Below, piece by piece: positions 1-8,045 of a stretch of 18,980 bases of DNA (position 1 is its first letter; every line of letters starts with the position of its first letter). The notes under the pieces were generated by a model. The model worked only from the letters and a program-made list of their open reading frames with translations. It made no database searches and had not been told where the DNA came from. The position numbers and the translations under genes are program-made. Source of the DNA: Desulfurococcales archaeon (lineage in GTDB: Archaea > Thermoproteota > Thermoprotei_A > Sulfolobales > Acidilobaceae); NCBI GenBank assembly GCA_015521095.1, contig WAOU01000088.1, positions 1 to 18,980 on the forward strand, in the 5' to 3' direction.

Positions 1-1
1 C

Positions 2-934
2 ATAATATGGTTCGAGCGGAAGACAGCTGCTAGGGTTCAAATGAGAATAGGGCCTTACCATATAAGCCCCAGGCTAGGAGGCTTCCTCCAGTTGTTCGCC
101 GATTTAACAAGATACGCTTTCCAAGAGATAATAATACCGGTAGCCGTTGACAAACCAATATTCATCGGAGCACCTCTAACTGCACTCGTCTTATCTCTCC
201 TACCTGTAGTGTCAATGCCCTACACCAGTACACCATACTACTATCCTCTCCCGATGGACTATAGTTTACTGTTAACAGTAGCTTTGAGCACAATATCACC
301 CATATTCATTGTAGCCGCTGGATGGGCTAGTAACAACAAATTCTCCGTTATAGGAAGCCTCAGAGAGTCATTCGTGATAACTGCTTATGAGCTACTAATA
401 GTTATAACAGCACTATCTGGAGGAGTAGCCGCACTATCATACAACCTGGTTGACATAGTCAACGTGCAGACGCCTTTCTATAAATGGATGATATTCACTA
501 ACCCAATAGCAGCATTAACAATGTTCGCCGCTATACTTATGGCCACAAGTGGATTCCCCTTCGAAATACCAGAAGCGGAGAACGAAATCGTGGCAGGTGC
601 ATTCACAGAGTATTCAGGATTAATGTATGGAATAAACATGGGTTCCGCTTACATAAAGAGGTTCGTGTACTCACTACTGTTCACACTAGTATTCCTCGGA
701 GGATGGCTACCATATAAGCCCGGTGTCCACTTAATCGACGGGTATATAATACCGTTAGCCGTCGTCCTAGTGAAGGCCACAATAGTGATGGCTATAATAA
801 GCTTCCTCAGAGCAGTCTATGGAAGATTCAGGATAGACCAAGCCCTTGACGGAGCTTGGAGAATCTTCATACCCTTAGCCCTGATAGGGTTTGGCCTCGC
901 ATTACTAGAAGCTTATATGGGGGTGTATGCCTAA
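2..934 (+). CDS. nuoH: Complex I-like subunit H (NuoH/FpoH), 5' truncated by window edge
   Basis: Integral membrane subunit that joins the peripheral arm of complex I to the membrane arm and forms part of the quinone (or methanophenazine-type) pocket. The frame is open from base 2 and gives WFERKTAARVQMRIGP before the first ATG at 41. This matches the NuoH signature (W/Y-x-E-R-K...Q-x-R-x-GP), so the ATG at 41 is internal and the true start lies upstream of the window. The acidic loop PFEIPEAENEIVAGAFTEYS, which lines the quinone site in the family, is present in the middle of the protein. About 310 residues are visible against 320-350 for the family, so only the N-terminal helix and a short segment are missing. 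The stop TAA overlaps the ATG of nuoI by one base (TAATG), which indicates translational coupling. Assignment is secure; the electron donor and acceptor are not shown by this gene. Confidence 0.95.
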   Translation: MIWFERKTAARVQMRIGPYHISPRLGGFLQLFADLTRYAFQEIIIPVAVDKPIFIGAPLTALVLSLLPVVSMPYTSTPYYYPLPMDYSLLLTVALSTISPIFIVAAGWASNNKFSVIGSLRESFVITAYELLIVITALSGGVAALSYNLVDIVNVQTPFYKWMIFTNPIAALTMFAAILMATSGFPFEIPEAENEIVAGAFTEYSGLMYGINMGSAYIKRFVYSLLFTLVFLGGWLPYKPGVHLIDGYIIPLAVVLVKATIVMAIISFLRAVYGRFRIDQALDGAWRIFIPLALIGFGLALLEAYMGVYA

Positions 935-1470
935 TGCCCGGGAAAGTAGTTGAGAAGCAGACGCCTAAGCCTAGATTCATCAATGCTATCACCGGCAATC
1001 TAGGAGCTATACTAGTAGGTTTGAAGTATTTCGCTAATCCAAACCGGTTCACACTGAAATATCCATACGAGTATATAGAGCTGAGGAACACGTATAGGGG
1101 ATTCATTGTCCTAGACATGAAGAAATGTATAGGATGTATGTCGTGTGCTAGAATATGCCCAGCATCCGCCATGAAAATGGTTAAGGTAACGGTTCAAGAA
1201 GGCAAGAAGCCTAAGCCATACCCAGTGATCAACTATAACAGGTGTATATTCTGTGGTATGTGTGTAGATGTTTGTCCTACTGAAGCACTTGCCCATCTAC
1301 CAGTACATGACGTGGTTTACTTAAGCATGGATGAGATGGACCTAGATCTTGAGAGGTTCCAGCAGAAGGTTGAGTCCCCAAGTGTAAAGGAAGGTGTCCC
1401 GGTCAAATACGTGTTTGATCCGGAGAAGGGCCTTGTTAAGGTTCCTGCGAGTGAGGGAGGTGAATCGTAA
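934..1470 (+). CDS. nuoI: Complex I-like ferredoxin subunit I (NuoI), two [4Fe-4S] clusters
   Basis: Peripheral-arm subunit that carries the two [4Fe-4S] clusters passing electrons towards the NuoB cluster and quinone. The 178-residue product has two CxxCxxCxxxCP motifs: C65-C68-C71-C75 (CIGCMSCARICP) and C104-C107-C110-C114 (CIFCGMCVDVCP). The start is the ATG at 934, which overlaps the nuoH stop and follows a GGGGGTG ribosome binding site at 919-925; an upstream in-frame extension to 856 would lie inside nuoH and is rejected. The C-terminal tail after residue 130 is acidic and low in similarity, ending in a Gly/Glu/Ser stretch. It is cotranscribed with nuoH and nuoJ, with the next start at 1471, directly after the stop. 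Function is inferred from family membership and operon position. Confidence 0.96.
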   Translation: MPGKVVEKQTPKPRFINAITGNLGAILVGLKYFANPNRFTLKYPYEYIELRNTYRGFIVLDMKKCIGCMSCARICPASAMKMVKVTVQEGKKPKPYPVINYNRCIFCGMCVDVCPTEALAHLPVHDVVYLSMDEMDLDLERFQQKVESPSVKEGVPVKYVFDPEKGLVKVPASEGGES

Positions 1471-1944
1471 GTGAATATCGCGTATGACTATTTGGGGCTA
1501 ACCATACTATCTGCATTCGCACTATATTTTGCGTACCTTACGGTTAGAGGTAAAGATCTAGTTTACTCTAGCGTGTCACTAGCATTAACCGCTTCTATGG
1601 TGAGCATTATCGTTGCCTTCATGGGCTACCATCTTATAGCCATAGTGCAGCTCCTGGTATATGTCGGAGCCGCCGTTATGTTCATAATTGTTAGTGTTTC
1701 ATTGCTAGGTGCGAAAGAGACAACGGTGAGAAACGAGTATATCGGTGTAACGGTGGCTTTGTTCACACTATCGGTTCTAGGATTGTACCTCAATAAACTA
1801 TATACGGGTTTCACGTTTGCAAAAGTACCTCCAGCCCAAACGATAAGCGACCTATTACTCTCGAGATACATGAGTGTTCTAGTACTGATAATTGTTGCAC
1901 TAGCTGCAACGATAATTGAAGCCATATCCCTTGCAAAGAGGTGA
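1471..1944 (+). CDS. nuoJ: Complex I-like membrane subunit J (NuoJ)
   Basis: Small hydrophobic membrane-arm subunit, 157 residues, with about five predicted transmembrane helices (roughly 7-25, 31-50, 53-75, 88-108 and 132-154). The third helix has the typical NuoJ pattern IVQLLVYVGAAVMFIIVSVSLL, with a Tyr-Val-Gly-Ala element that forms the pi-bulge region in characterised complex I. The start is GTG at 1471, immediately after the nuoI stop, with GGGAGGTGA eight bases upstream inside nuoI. The stop TGA (1942-1944) lies within the ribosome binding site of nuoK. The protein is a little shorter than E. coli NuoJ (184) because the C-terminal tail is missing, as is common in archaea. Confidence 0.9.
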   Translation: MNIAYDYLGLTILSAFALYFAYLTVRGKDLVYSSVSLALTASMVSIIVAFMGYHLIAIVQLLVYVGAAVMFIIVSVSLLGAKETTVRNEYIGVTVALFTLSVLGLYLNKLYTGFTFAKVPPAQTISDLLLSRYMSVLVLIIVALAATIIEAISLAKR

Positions 1945-1949
1945 GAAAA

Positions 1950-2273
1950 ATGACTGCCGTAACAGTAGAGTCTATAGGATACACGATAACAGTCACGGGC
2001 CTCCTACTCATAACTATAGGAGTGTACGGCTTTACAGCTACAAGAAACTTGATAAGAATGCTACTATCACTTGAAATAGTATTCAACGGGGTCTTCCTAG
2101 TCATACTAGCACTAATAACGTCTGCACCATCATATGCCACAGCTCTCGGTATTATTTTGATAAGTGTTGTTTCCGCCGAGGTAGCTGTTGTAGTCGCGAT
2201 AATAGCCGCGTACTATAGGAAGACAGGCGTCTTAGACTCAGATTCAGCTGAAAATGTTGAAGGAGGTGTTTAA
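1950..2273 (+). CDS. nuoK: Complex I-like membrane subunit K (NuoK, MrpC-like)
   Basis: MrpC-like subunit linking the quinone end of the membrane arm to the antiporter-like subunits. From the ATG at 1950 it has 107 residues and three helices. The two buried glutamates of the family are present: E42 in LLSLEIVFNG (equivalent to E. coli E36) and E77 in VVSAEVAVVV (equivalent to E72). The start was set at 1950 because GAGGTGA (1938-1944) sits five bases before this ATG; the GTG at 1941 lies inside that ribosome binding site. The C-terminus has a short acidic tail (about residues 95-107) that is not typical of bacterial NuoK. It is followed after two bases by nuoM. Confidence 0.93.
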   Translation: MTAVTVESIGYTITVTGLLLITIGVYGFTATRNLIRMLLSLEIVFNGVFLVILALITSAPSYATALGIILISVVSAEVAVVVAIIAAYYRKTGVLDSDSAENVEGGV

Positions 2274-2275
2274 CC

Positions 2276-3823
2276 ATGGAAGCGTCTATACCTGTTCTGT
2301 GGATCAGTATATTTCTCCCACTCATTATTGGGTTAATAGGACTTAAGGTCAGAGACGACGATATAGAAGCAATTGCATACACCATGGCAGCTACACTATT
2401 ATTGCCACTCTTCTTGGTGGCTGTAGCAGCAGTAAAGGGCCTCCTAGGCGAGGGTATTGTAGATCCCTGGATGGCTCACTTGCAGGGTATAGGAACATTG
2501 GCCTTGGCTGTCGACGGTCTTTCAGGCCTTGTAGCTGTAGGTATAAGCATCGTCACAGCATTCGTATCAATATACTCCATACCGTACATGAGGACGAGAA
2601 TTGAGGAGATGAGAGAGACTGGTGAAACACCGCCATCCCTAGGCGTGTACTTCTTCCTCTACTCTCTCTTCGCTGTAGCAATGCTAGGCCTAGTATATTC
2701 GACAAACATGGTGCTATTCTATGTTTTCCTCGAACTTACACTCGTTCCATCATTCCTATTGATCGCCTACTACGGATACGGAGATAGGAGGAAAATAGCC
2801 ATCCTATACTTCGTATGGACCCACATCGGAGCAGTTATGTTCCTCTCAGGAATGCTGTACTACGGGTTCCATATAGGGAACTTCGACTATCTAGACGTAG
2901 CCACTATGACACCGGTTGCCGGGACAGCTAATTTACTGGGCTCAGCAGCGACATATGTCGCGTTATTGATGGTTCTAGGGCTATTCGTGAAAATGGCCGT
3001 CTTCGGGTTCCACATGTGGCTACCGTATGCACACGCTGAAGCTCCTACACCCATATCAGCACTACTATCACCTAACCTAATCGGTCTAGCCGGATATGCC
3101 CTTGCAAGGATAACACTTCCAATATTCCCCGGCTTCTTCGCCGACTACAAATGGGTGTTCATCTACCTAGCTTTTACCACCATCATCTACGGCGGCCTCG
3201 TAGCGTTGAAACAGACAGACTTCAAGAAGTTCCTAGCATACTCCAGTGTCAGCCAGATGGGATACATGCTACTAGGAGTAGCCACTCTAACACCTATAGG
3301 AATAACCGGTGCAATGATACAATACCTATCTCACGCAATTGGCAAAGCACTCCTCTTCATGACGGCAGGAGTCTTCATAACCGAGCTACACGGGCTGAGA
3401 GACATAAGATTAATGGGAGGACTAGCCCGTAGGTACCCGCTGACTGCTGCATTAGCTCTTCTAGGATTCATGCACCTAGTAGGTATGCCTCCAACTATAG
3501 GAATGTGGAGTGAACTATTCATAGTGTTCGGATTATTTAAGGACGTTTCACTCTCAGCGGAGTTCATTCCCATGGTGACACTGGTAATTGTTGCATTAAT
3601 GGTTTCAGCCGCTTACTCCTTCGTAAACATGAGGAGAATATTCTATAACAAACCGAGAAGCGAGCAGGCAATGCTGAAGACTGAAACACCGGGTGCACTG
3701 CAGTACTCAATGCTATTCATAGGAATTATGGGAATTGTCTTCTTCCTATGGATCAACCCGTACTACCATGGATTGCTCGAAGTAATCCATAAAACATTCT
3801 TGTTTGCTGGAATAGGAGGGTGA
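2276..3823 (+). CDS. nuoM: Complex I-like antiporter-like subunit M (NuoM)
   Basis: Antiporter-like ion-pumping subunit, 515 residues, about 14 transmembrane helices. The TM5 glutamate is E153 (FYVFLELTLVP, E. coli E144) and the TM7 lysine is K239 (FVKMAVFGFHMWLP, E. coli K234). The helix-8 region APTPISALLSPNLIGLAGY identifies NuoM rather than NuoL. Counting without gaps from K239, the position of E. coli K265 is Gly270, an unusual substitution. The terminal-channel glutamate is kept in GMWSELFIV. The start is ATG at 2276, preceded by AAGGAGGTG. The stop overlaps the ribosome binding site of nuoL. Gene order here is K-M-L-N rather than the usual K-L-M-N. Family assignment is firm; whether the pumped ion is H+ or Na+ is not decidable here. 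Confidence 0.94.
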   Translation: MEASIPVLWISIFLPLIIGLIGLKVRDDDIEAIAYTMAATLLLPLFLVAVAAVKGLLGEGIVDPWMAHLQGIGTLALAVDGLSGLVAVGISIVTAFVSIYSIPYMRTRIEEMRETGETPPSLGVYFFLYSLFAVAMLGLVYSTNMVLFYVFLELTLVPSFLLIAYYGYGDRRKIAILYFVWTHIGAVMFLSGMLYYGFHIGNFDYLDVATMTPVAGTANLLGSAATYVALLMVLGLFVKMAVFGFHMWLPYAHAEAPTPISALLSPNLIGLAGYALARITLPIFPGFFADYKWVFIYLAFTTIIYGGLVALKQTDFKKFLAYSSVSQMGYMLLGVATLTPIGITGAMIQYLSHAIGKALLFMTAGVFITELHGLRDIRLMGGLARRYPLTAALALLGFMHLVGMPPTIGMWSELFIVFGLFKDVSLSAEFIPMVTLVIVALMVSAAYSFVNMRRIFYNKPRSEQAMLKTETPGALQYSMLFIGIMGIVFFLWINPYYHGLLEVIHKTFLFAGIGG

Positions 3824-3828
3824 TAAGA

Positions 3829-5844
3829 ATGATAGACCCTATTTGGATCTGGCTAACTCCCTATCTTGGCGCTTTGGCACTTGCGATACTCTGGATTTCA
3901 GGAGTTAGGGACGAGAGAATATATGGTGGCACAGCGGTAGGGAGTATACTTATATCAGCTCTAATAGCAACGGTTCTAACGCCAACGGTTTACCATGGAC
4001 ATCTAATATACACGAAATACTCTTGGCTGCCAAGCTTAGGTATAAACTTTGGAACATACATGGATGGCCTAGGAGCGTTTATGGCCCTAGTAGTTTCATG
4101 GCTATCCCTGCTCATCGCAATATATAGTACGGAATATATGAAGGGAGACTGGGGAGTACAGAGATACTTCTTCTTCTTCACGTTCTTCGTGGGAAGCATG
4201 CTACTACTAGTCCTAGCTGACAACCTAGTATTAATGTTCATTGGATGGGAAGGAACCGGACTTGCAAGTTACGCGTTAATCGGCCACTGGTACACGGATG
4301 AAGAGGAAACCTGGGTAGGAGACCCTGGGAGAAAAGCCTTTGGGACACCAATGTACTTTGAACCGAGCCACAGCGGTGTCAGGGCTATACTCTTCACCAG
4401 GGTAGGAGACATAGGCATGATAATAGGAATGGCGCTCTTCTACATGATAACTGGCACATTCAACATCCCACAGATATCCGAAACCGCGACAGGGTGGATG
4501 TCGTTCCTCGCGTCAAAAGGAGTTCTAACAGCAGCCCTGCTGGTGTTCAGCTTGGGAGCCCTAGCTAAGAGCGCTCAATTCCCATTCCACGAATGGCTTG
4601 TCACAGCTATGACAGGCCCAACACCAGTCTCAGCACTAATACACGCCGCAACAATGGTTAAAGCAGGAGTCTACTTCATGCTAAGATTCTCACCTATCTT
4701 CTACAATGGAGCAGAACAATTAGGAGGAGCTGCTCTAGCCGCGACGGAACACTACTTCAACATTATAGCCCTACTCGGAGGAGTAACGGCCTTCATGATG
4801 GCGACAATGGCGCTAGTATCCCGCGAGTTAAAGCTGATATTCGCATTCTCCACAGCTTCACAGCTAGGCTACATGTTCCTAGGAGTAGGAGCGGCAGGCC
4901 TATTAGCACAGAAGGAAATGGCCTATGAAGGAATAGCGGCCAGCGCGGCACACCTAATGAGCCACGCAATATTCAAGGCAGCATTATTCCTAATAGCGGG
5001 CTGGGCAATCCACGCAGTACACAGCAGATTCATAGACAACATGGGCAACTTCAGCAAATACATGAAGATAACCACCCTCTCAATATGGCTAGCTGGCCTC
5101 AGCCTAGCTGGACTCCCACCCTTCTCAGGGTTCTGGAGCAAGGAAGGAGTGATACACGCTGCGCAAGCCGCCCACCTAGAAAACCTATGGTTCCTAGCAG
5201 TATTCACAGCAGGCCTAACAGGCTTCTACACGACACGAGCCATAATCAGAGTATTCCACATGCCCCCCTACGAGCCACCACACCATGAAGCCGAGCTCCA
5301 CGAGGCTCCGCCGCGGATGCTATGGCCCTATACAATCCTCGCATTTACCGCACTCATAATAGGACTCGTATGGCCCTTCGGATTCGGTGCAGACTTCTCA
5401 AACTTAATATCGAAGACCCTAGGCTTCGAGGAGCCAGTAAAACTAGCCGTCGAGTTCAACGCGACCACATACGGAATAATAACATGGGTACTAGCCATGG
5501 TTTTACTGGTCCCAGCCCTCTACCTTGTCATGAAAGTTGATTTCGTGTCAATCTTGAAAACAAGCAAAACAGCTAGAATACTCCACGACTTCCTCTACGA
5601 TAGATGGTACATCAACGCCCTGATCTACATAATAATAGTAGGAGGATTCATAGGAGCAATAGACCTGCTAGGATACGTTGACGGGTTCATAGACGCTTTC
5701 TACCACATAGGTATCCCAATAGCGTTCATACTGATATCAAAGGGGTTCCGGTCAATGCATAAAGGGAGACCCGACCTGTATCTAGCATATTACGCGTATG
5801 GTATCGGGCTACTATTGCTCATGCTCTACCTCATATGGGGGTGA
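3829..5844 (+). CDS. nuoL: Complex I-like antiporter-like subunit L (NuoL)
   Basis: Largest membrane subunit and distal pump of complex I, 671 residues. Diagnostic elements are FIGWEGTGLASYALIGHWY (TM5 Glu), LGALAKSAQFPFHEWLVTAM (TM7 Lys), GPTPVSALIHAATMVKAGVY (TM8 His and Lys), SHAIFKAALFL (central Lys) and FSGFWSKEGV (terminal Lys), so all ion-path residues expected for NuoL are kept. The C-terminal region after about residue 480 carries a charged segment (EPPHHEAELHEAP), then the DRWY element and final helices expected for the long lateral helix of NuoL. The start was set at ATG 3829, about six bases after GGAGGGTGA; the GTG at 3820 overlaps both that site and the nuoM stop. The protein is about 60 residues longer than E. 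coli NuoL (613). Confidence 0.94.
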   Translation: MIDPIWIWLTPYLGALALAILWISGVRDERIYGGTAVGSILISALIATVLTPTVYHGHLIYTKYSWLPSLGINFGTYMDGLGAFMALVVSWLSLLIAIYSTEYMKGDWGVQRYFFFFTFFVGSMLLLVLADNLVLMFIGWEGTGLASYALIGHWYTDEEETWVGDPGRKAFGTPMYFEPSHSGVRAILFTRVGDIGMIIGMALFYMITGTFNIPQISETATGWMSFLASKGVLTAALLVFSLGALAKSAQFPFHEWLVTAMTGPTPVSALIHAATMVKAGVYFMLRFSPIFYNGAEQLGGAALAATEHYFNIIALLGGVTAFMMATMALVSRELKLIFAFSTASQLGYMFLGVGAAGLLAQKEMAYEGIAASAAHLMSHAIFKAALFLIAGWAIHAVHSRFIDNMGNFSKYMKITTLSIWLAGLSLAGLPPFSGFWSKEGVIHAAQAAHLENLWFLAVFTAGLTGFYTTRAIIRVFHMPPYEPPHHEAELHEAPPRMLWPYTILAFTALIIGLVWPFGFGADFSNLISKTLGFEEPVKLAVEFNATTYGIITWVLAMVLLVPALYLVMKVDFVSILKTSKTARILHDFLYDRWYINALIYIIIVGGFIGAIDLLGYVDGFIDAFYHIGIPIAFILISKGFRSMHKGRPDLYLAYYAYGIGLLLLMLYLIWG

Positions 5845-5848
5845 TCGG

Positions 5849-7258
5849 ATGATGGCGTTAGACATAACTGGAAACATAACAGTTCTAACATATATAATTT
5901 TAGCACTCGGAGTAATAACTCCACTCACCAAGCCGTTAAAACTAGAAAAAACAAGGATACCGTACGGATTTGCATGGCTGTCAACACTGCTATTCTCAAT
6001 AGTATCATATGAAGCGTTCTACGCGCTTAGAACCAGCGATACACTGACAATGTTCAATGGTCTAGTGACATACAATAGCTTCTCCGCTTTCATGCTAATG
6101 GTTTCAGCACTGGCAAGCGCACTAGTGTTAATGGCTATTAAAGGAAGAGCAGAGGAATGGCCGACAGCTCCAGCAGTCTATGGTTTGCTACCGCTAATAC
6201 AGTTTGGCCTCATATTCGCCATGGGCATAAACGATGCCTTATTATTACTTGCAATATGGTTGCTAGTATCGGTTGCTAGCTATGTAATTATTGCTCTACC
6301 CAAGGATGTTGACAGCGTTAAAGGTGCGATAAGGTACGCACTAATGGGCTCACTCGCAACTCTATTCCTAGCAGTTTGGGTCGCGCTCAACATTGTGGCG
6401 ACAGGATCATTTACAATACTGCCATACCAAATAGGCCTAGCAACACTACTAGGATTTGGAGCCTTTATACTAAGCATAGGCTTCAAACTTGGAATAGCGC
6501 CATTCCACTGGTGGCTACCCGACGTATATGGTAAGTCCAATGGATACGGTGTCTCAATAGTAGCTGGAATAGTGAAAATAGGATTCATAGCAATAACGGC
6601 CCGAGTAATATACTATATATCAGCAGGGGGCTTCTCCACAATAGTAACCGTTACACTGGCATCCCTCGCAGTAGTCACCATGTTCTGGGGGAACCTTGCG
6701 GCATTAACAACAAGGAACCTCCAAAGGATACTAGCGTACAGTAGCATAGCCCATATAGGCTATATCCTCGTGGGCCTAACTGCATTATCATATGCAGCAG
6801 GAGCCCACGACCTACAGCTGGCCATGTACTCCTTTGCGGCTATCGCGATACATGTTGCGGCGTACTCTGTAAGTAAAGCGCCCCTCTTTGCTGTTATGGG
6901 TGAAGGACACACCGAGCTAAGCGATATTAAAGGCCTATTCCACAGGGATCCTGTTTCCTCGGTTTCGATGGCTATACTACTACTGAGCCTACTAGGACTA
7001 CCTCCACTCCTAGGCTTCTGGGGCAAACTATACATGTTCACAGCTATAGCAAGCTACTCCCTCCCACTACTAGTTATTGCACTGTTAAACAGTGGTATAA
7101 GCGCAGTATACTACGGTATAGCAATTAGGGATATGCTATCCACCGACGAGGGGACAGCCGTTTATGATGCTCCCAGAAAAGCATCTCTGGCCACCGCAGC
7201 GACTATAATAATTGTAGCGGGCTTATTCGCCTCTACTTTATTCCACATCATGTACTAG
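5849..7258 (+). CDS. nuoN: Complex I-like antiporter-like subunit N (NuoN), TM5 Glu absent
   Basis: Third antiporter-like subunit and last gene of the operon, 469 residues. NuoN-type features are SIGFKLGIAPFHWWLPDVY (TM7 Lys), VAGIVKIGFIAITAR (TM8 Lys), LQRILAYSSIAHIGYILVG, and GLPPLLGFWGKLYM (terminal Lys). The TM5 region DALLLLAIWLLVSVASYVI has no acidic residue: the position of E. coli E133 is Trp137, and the following conserved KY pair is RY. The start is ATG 5849 (a second ATG follows at 5852), preceded by GGGGGTGAT that overlaps the nuoL stop at 5842-5844. A longer in-frame reading from 5798 runs inside nuoL and is not supported. After the TAG stop a T-tract occurs at 7289-7296. Confidence 0.9.
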   Translation: MMALDITGNITVLTYIILALGVITPLTKPLKLEKTRIPYGFAWLSTLLFSIVSYEAFYALRTSDTLTMFNGLVTYNSFSAFMLMVSALASALVLMAIKGRAEEWPTAPAVYGLLPLIQFGLIFAMGINDALLLLAIWLLVSVASYVIIALPKDVDSVKGAIRYALMGSLATLFLAVWVALNIVATGSFTILPYQIGLATLLGFGAFILSIGFKLGIAPFHWWLPDVYGKSNGYGVSIVAGIVKIGFIAITARVIYYISAGGFSTIVTVTLASLAVVTMFWGNLAALTTRNLQRILAYSSIAHIGYILVGLTALSYAAGAHDLQLAMYSFAAIAIHVAAYSVSKAPLFAVMGEGHTELSDIKGLFHRDPVSSVSMAILLLSLLGLPPLLGFWGKLYMFTAIASYSLPLLVIALLNSGISAVYYGIAIRDMLSTDEGTAVYDAPRKASLATAATIIIVAGLFASTLFHIMY

Positions 7259-7288
7259 GCTCCTATTAACACAAACGTATATCCATAG

Positions 7289-7299
7289 TTTCTTTTAAT
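7289..7299 (+). promoter_or_regulatory. T-tract after nuoN overlapping a TATA-like box for the next gene
   Basis: The 82-base gap between nuoN and the FdhE-like gene holds TTTCTTTTAAT at 7289-7299. The T-run (7289-7296) fits an archaeal U-tract terminator for the nuo operon. CTTTTAAT (7292-7299) fits a TATA box that would place a transcript start near 7322, just before the AGGAGG at 7324-7329. Both readings rest on short motifs only. Confidence 0.35.
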
Positions 7300-7340
7300 C
7301 CTCCACGACTCCCCTTTTCTCCTAGGAGGACTGGTCTGAA

Positions 7341-8045
7341 TTGACGCCTATAGACAAATACGCTGAGACACTACATAAAGTAGCTAAGCGATATAATATA
7401 GATATAGAAGAGGAATTTGCTATTAGTATAGAAAGAGTACAACTGGAGATAAGGAGAAAAGTAAGAGAATACCTTACCGCCAAAGGATACAAAGTTGACA
7501 AGGACAAAGTAGTGGAAATCGCGAGGAAACTATATGATAAAATCGGGTTCCACAACGAGTTCGATGAAATAAGGAACATATTGTTAACAAGGGGCATAGA
7601 CGACGAGAAATACGTCGAAGTTCTCATAGGTCAAGCGATACTTCATGAGCTAACGAGCCTTCTCCCAGATAAAGATAAGGGAATACTCAATAAAACAGCT
7701 AAATGCCCAATATGTGGAACGGAAACCGACCTAGGATACATTGATACAGAGGGAAACATCTGGCTTTACTGCCCCCTCTGCGGTTATAAGTGGAAACAGT
7801 CTACGCTGTCCGCCCCAGTTTGCCCTTACTGCGGTCTAAGCGATAAAAACATGATAGGAGTACTGAAAGACAAGAAGAACCCGTCTGTCGTAGTTATGCT
7901 TTGTTCGAACTGCAAGCATTACTGGATACTTGTCGACGAAAGGTATACCAAGAGAGTGCCTAGGGACTTATATCCCATGTTTAGGAGGAAAGCCGAGAAG
8001 CTTTTGGCATCTTTACCTAAAGACTTCATTGAGGCTGGACAGTAG
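7341..8045 (+). CDS. FdhE-like protein with four CxxC metal-binding motifs
   Basis: 234-residue soluble protein with a charged, probably helical N-terminal half (1-115) and a cysteine-rich C-terminal half. The four CxxC pairs are C122/C125 (CPICG), C144/C147 (CPLCG), C161/C164 (CPYCG) and C188/C191 (CSNCK). Their order and spacing, with aromatic text between pairs (WLYCPLCGYKWK), resemble the two rubredoxin-like domains of FdhE, the accessory protein needed for formate dehydrogenase activity in bacteria. It is shorter than bacterial FdhE (about 300). The start is TTG at 7341 with AGGAGG at 7324-7329, an 11-base spacing that is rather long. It sits just downstream of the complex I operon with its own likely promoter and ends convergently, overlapping the next minus-strand gene by 20 bases. 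It could instead be an unrelated zinc-ribbon protein; the FdhE link is by motif pattern only. Confidence 0.7.
   Translation: MTPIDKYAETLHKVAKRYNIDIEEEFAISIERVQLEIRRKVREYLTAKGYKVDKDKVVEIARKLYDKIGFHNEFDEIRNILLTRGIDDEKYVEVLIGQAILHELTSLLPDKDKGILNKTAKCPICGTETDLGYIDTEGNIWLYCPLCGYKWKQSTLSAPVCPYCGLSDKNMIGVLKDKKNPSVVVMLCSNCKHYWILVDERYTKRVPRDLYPMFRRKAEKLLASLPKDFIEAGQ

Noticed and set aside
41..43. ATG at 41 as the start of nuoH
   Set aside because: The frame is open to base 2 and encodes the conserved WFERK...VQ segment before this ATG, so it is internal.
856..933. In-frame N-terminal extension of nuoI
   Set aside because: It lies inside nuoH, has no family similarity, and the ATG at 934 has a proper ribosome binding site and the TAATG overlap.
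3151..3432. Plus-strand frame inside nuoM in another phase
   Set aside because: It is fully nested in a conserved membrane subunit, with His/Arg/Thr-rich composition that reflects frame shadow.
7319..7328. Perfect palindrome CTCCTAGGAG as an operator
   Set aside because: It is explained by the AGGAGG ribosome binding site and the preceding pyrimidines; no second copy is found in the window.
7300..7329. CCTCC pairing with GGAGG as a hairpin hiding the ribosome binding site of the FdhE-like gene
   Set aside because: The predicted transcript start near 7322 lies after the CCTCC, so the upstream arm would not be in the mRNA.
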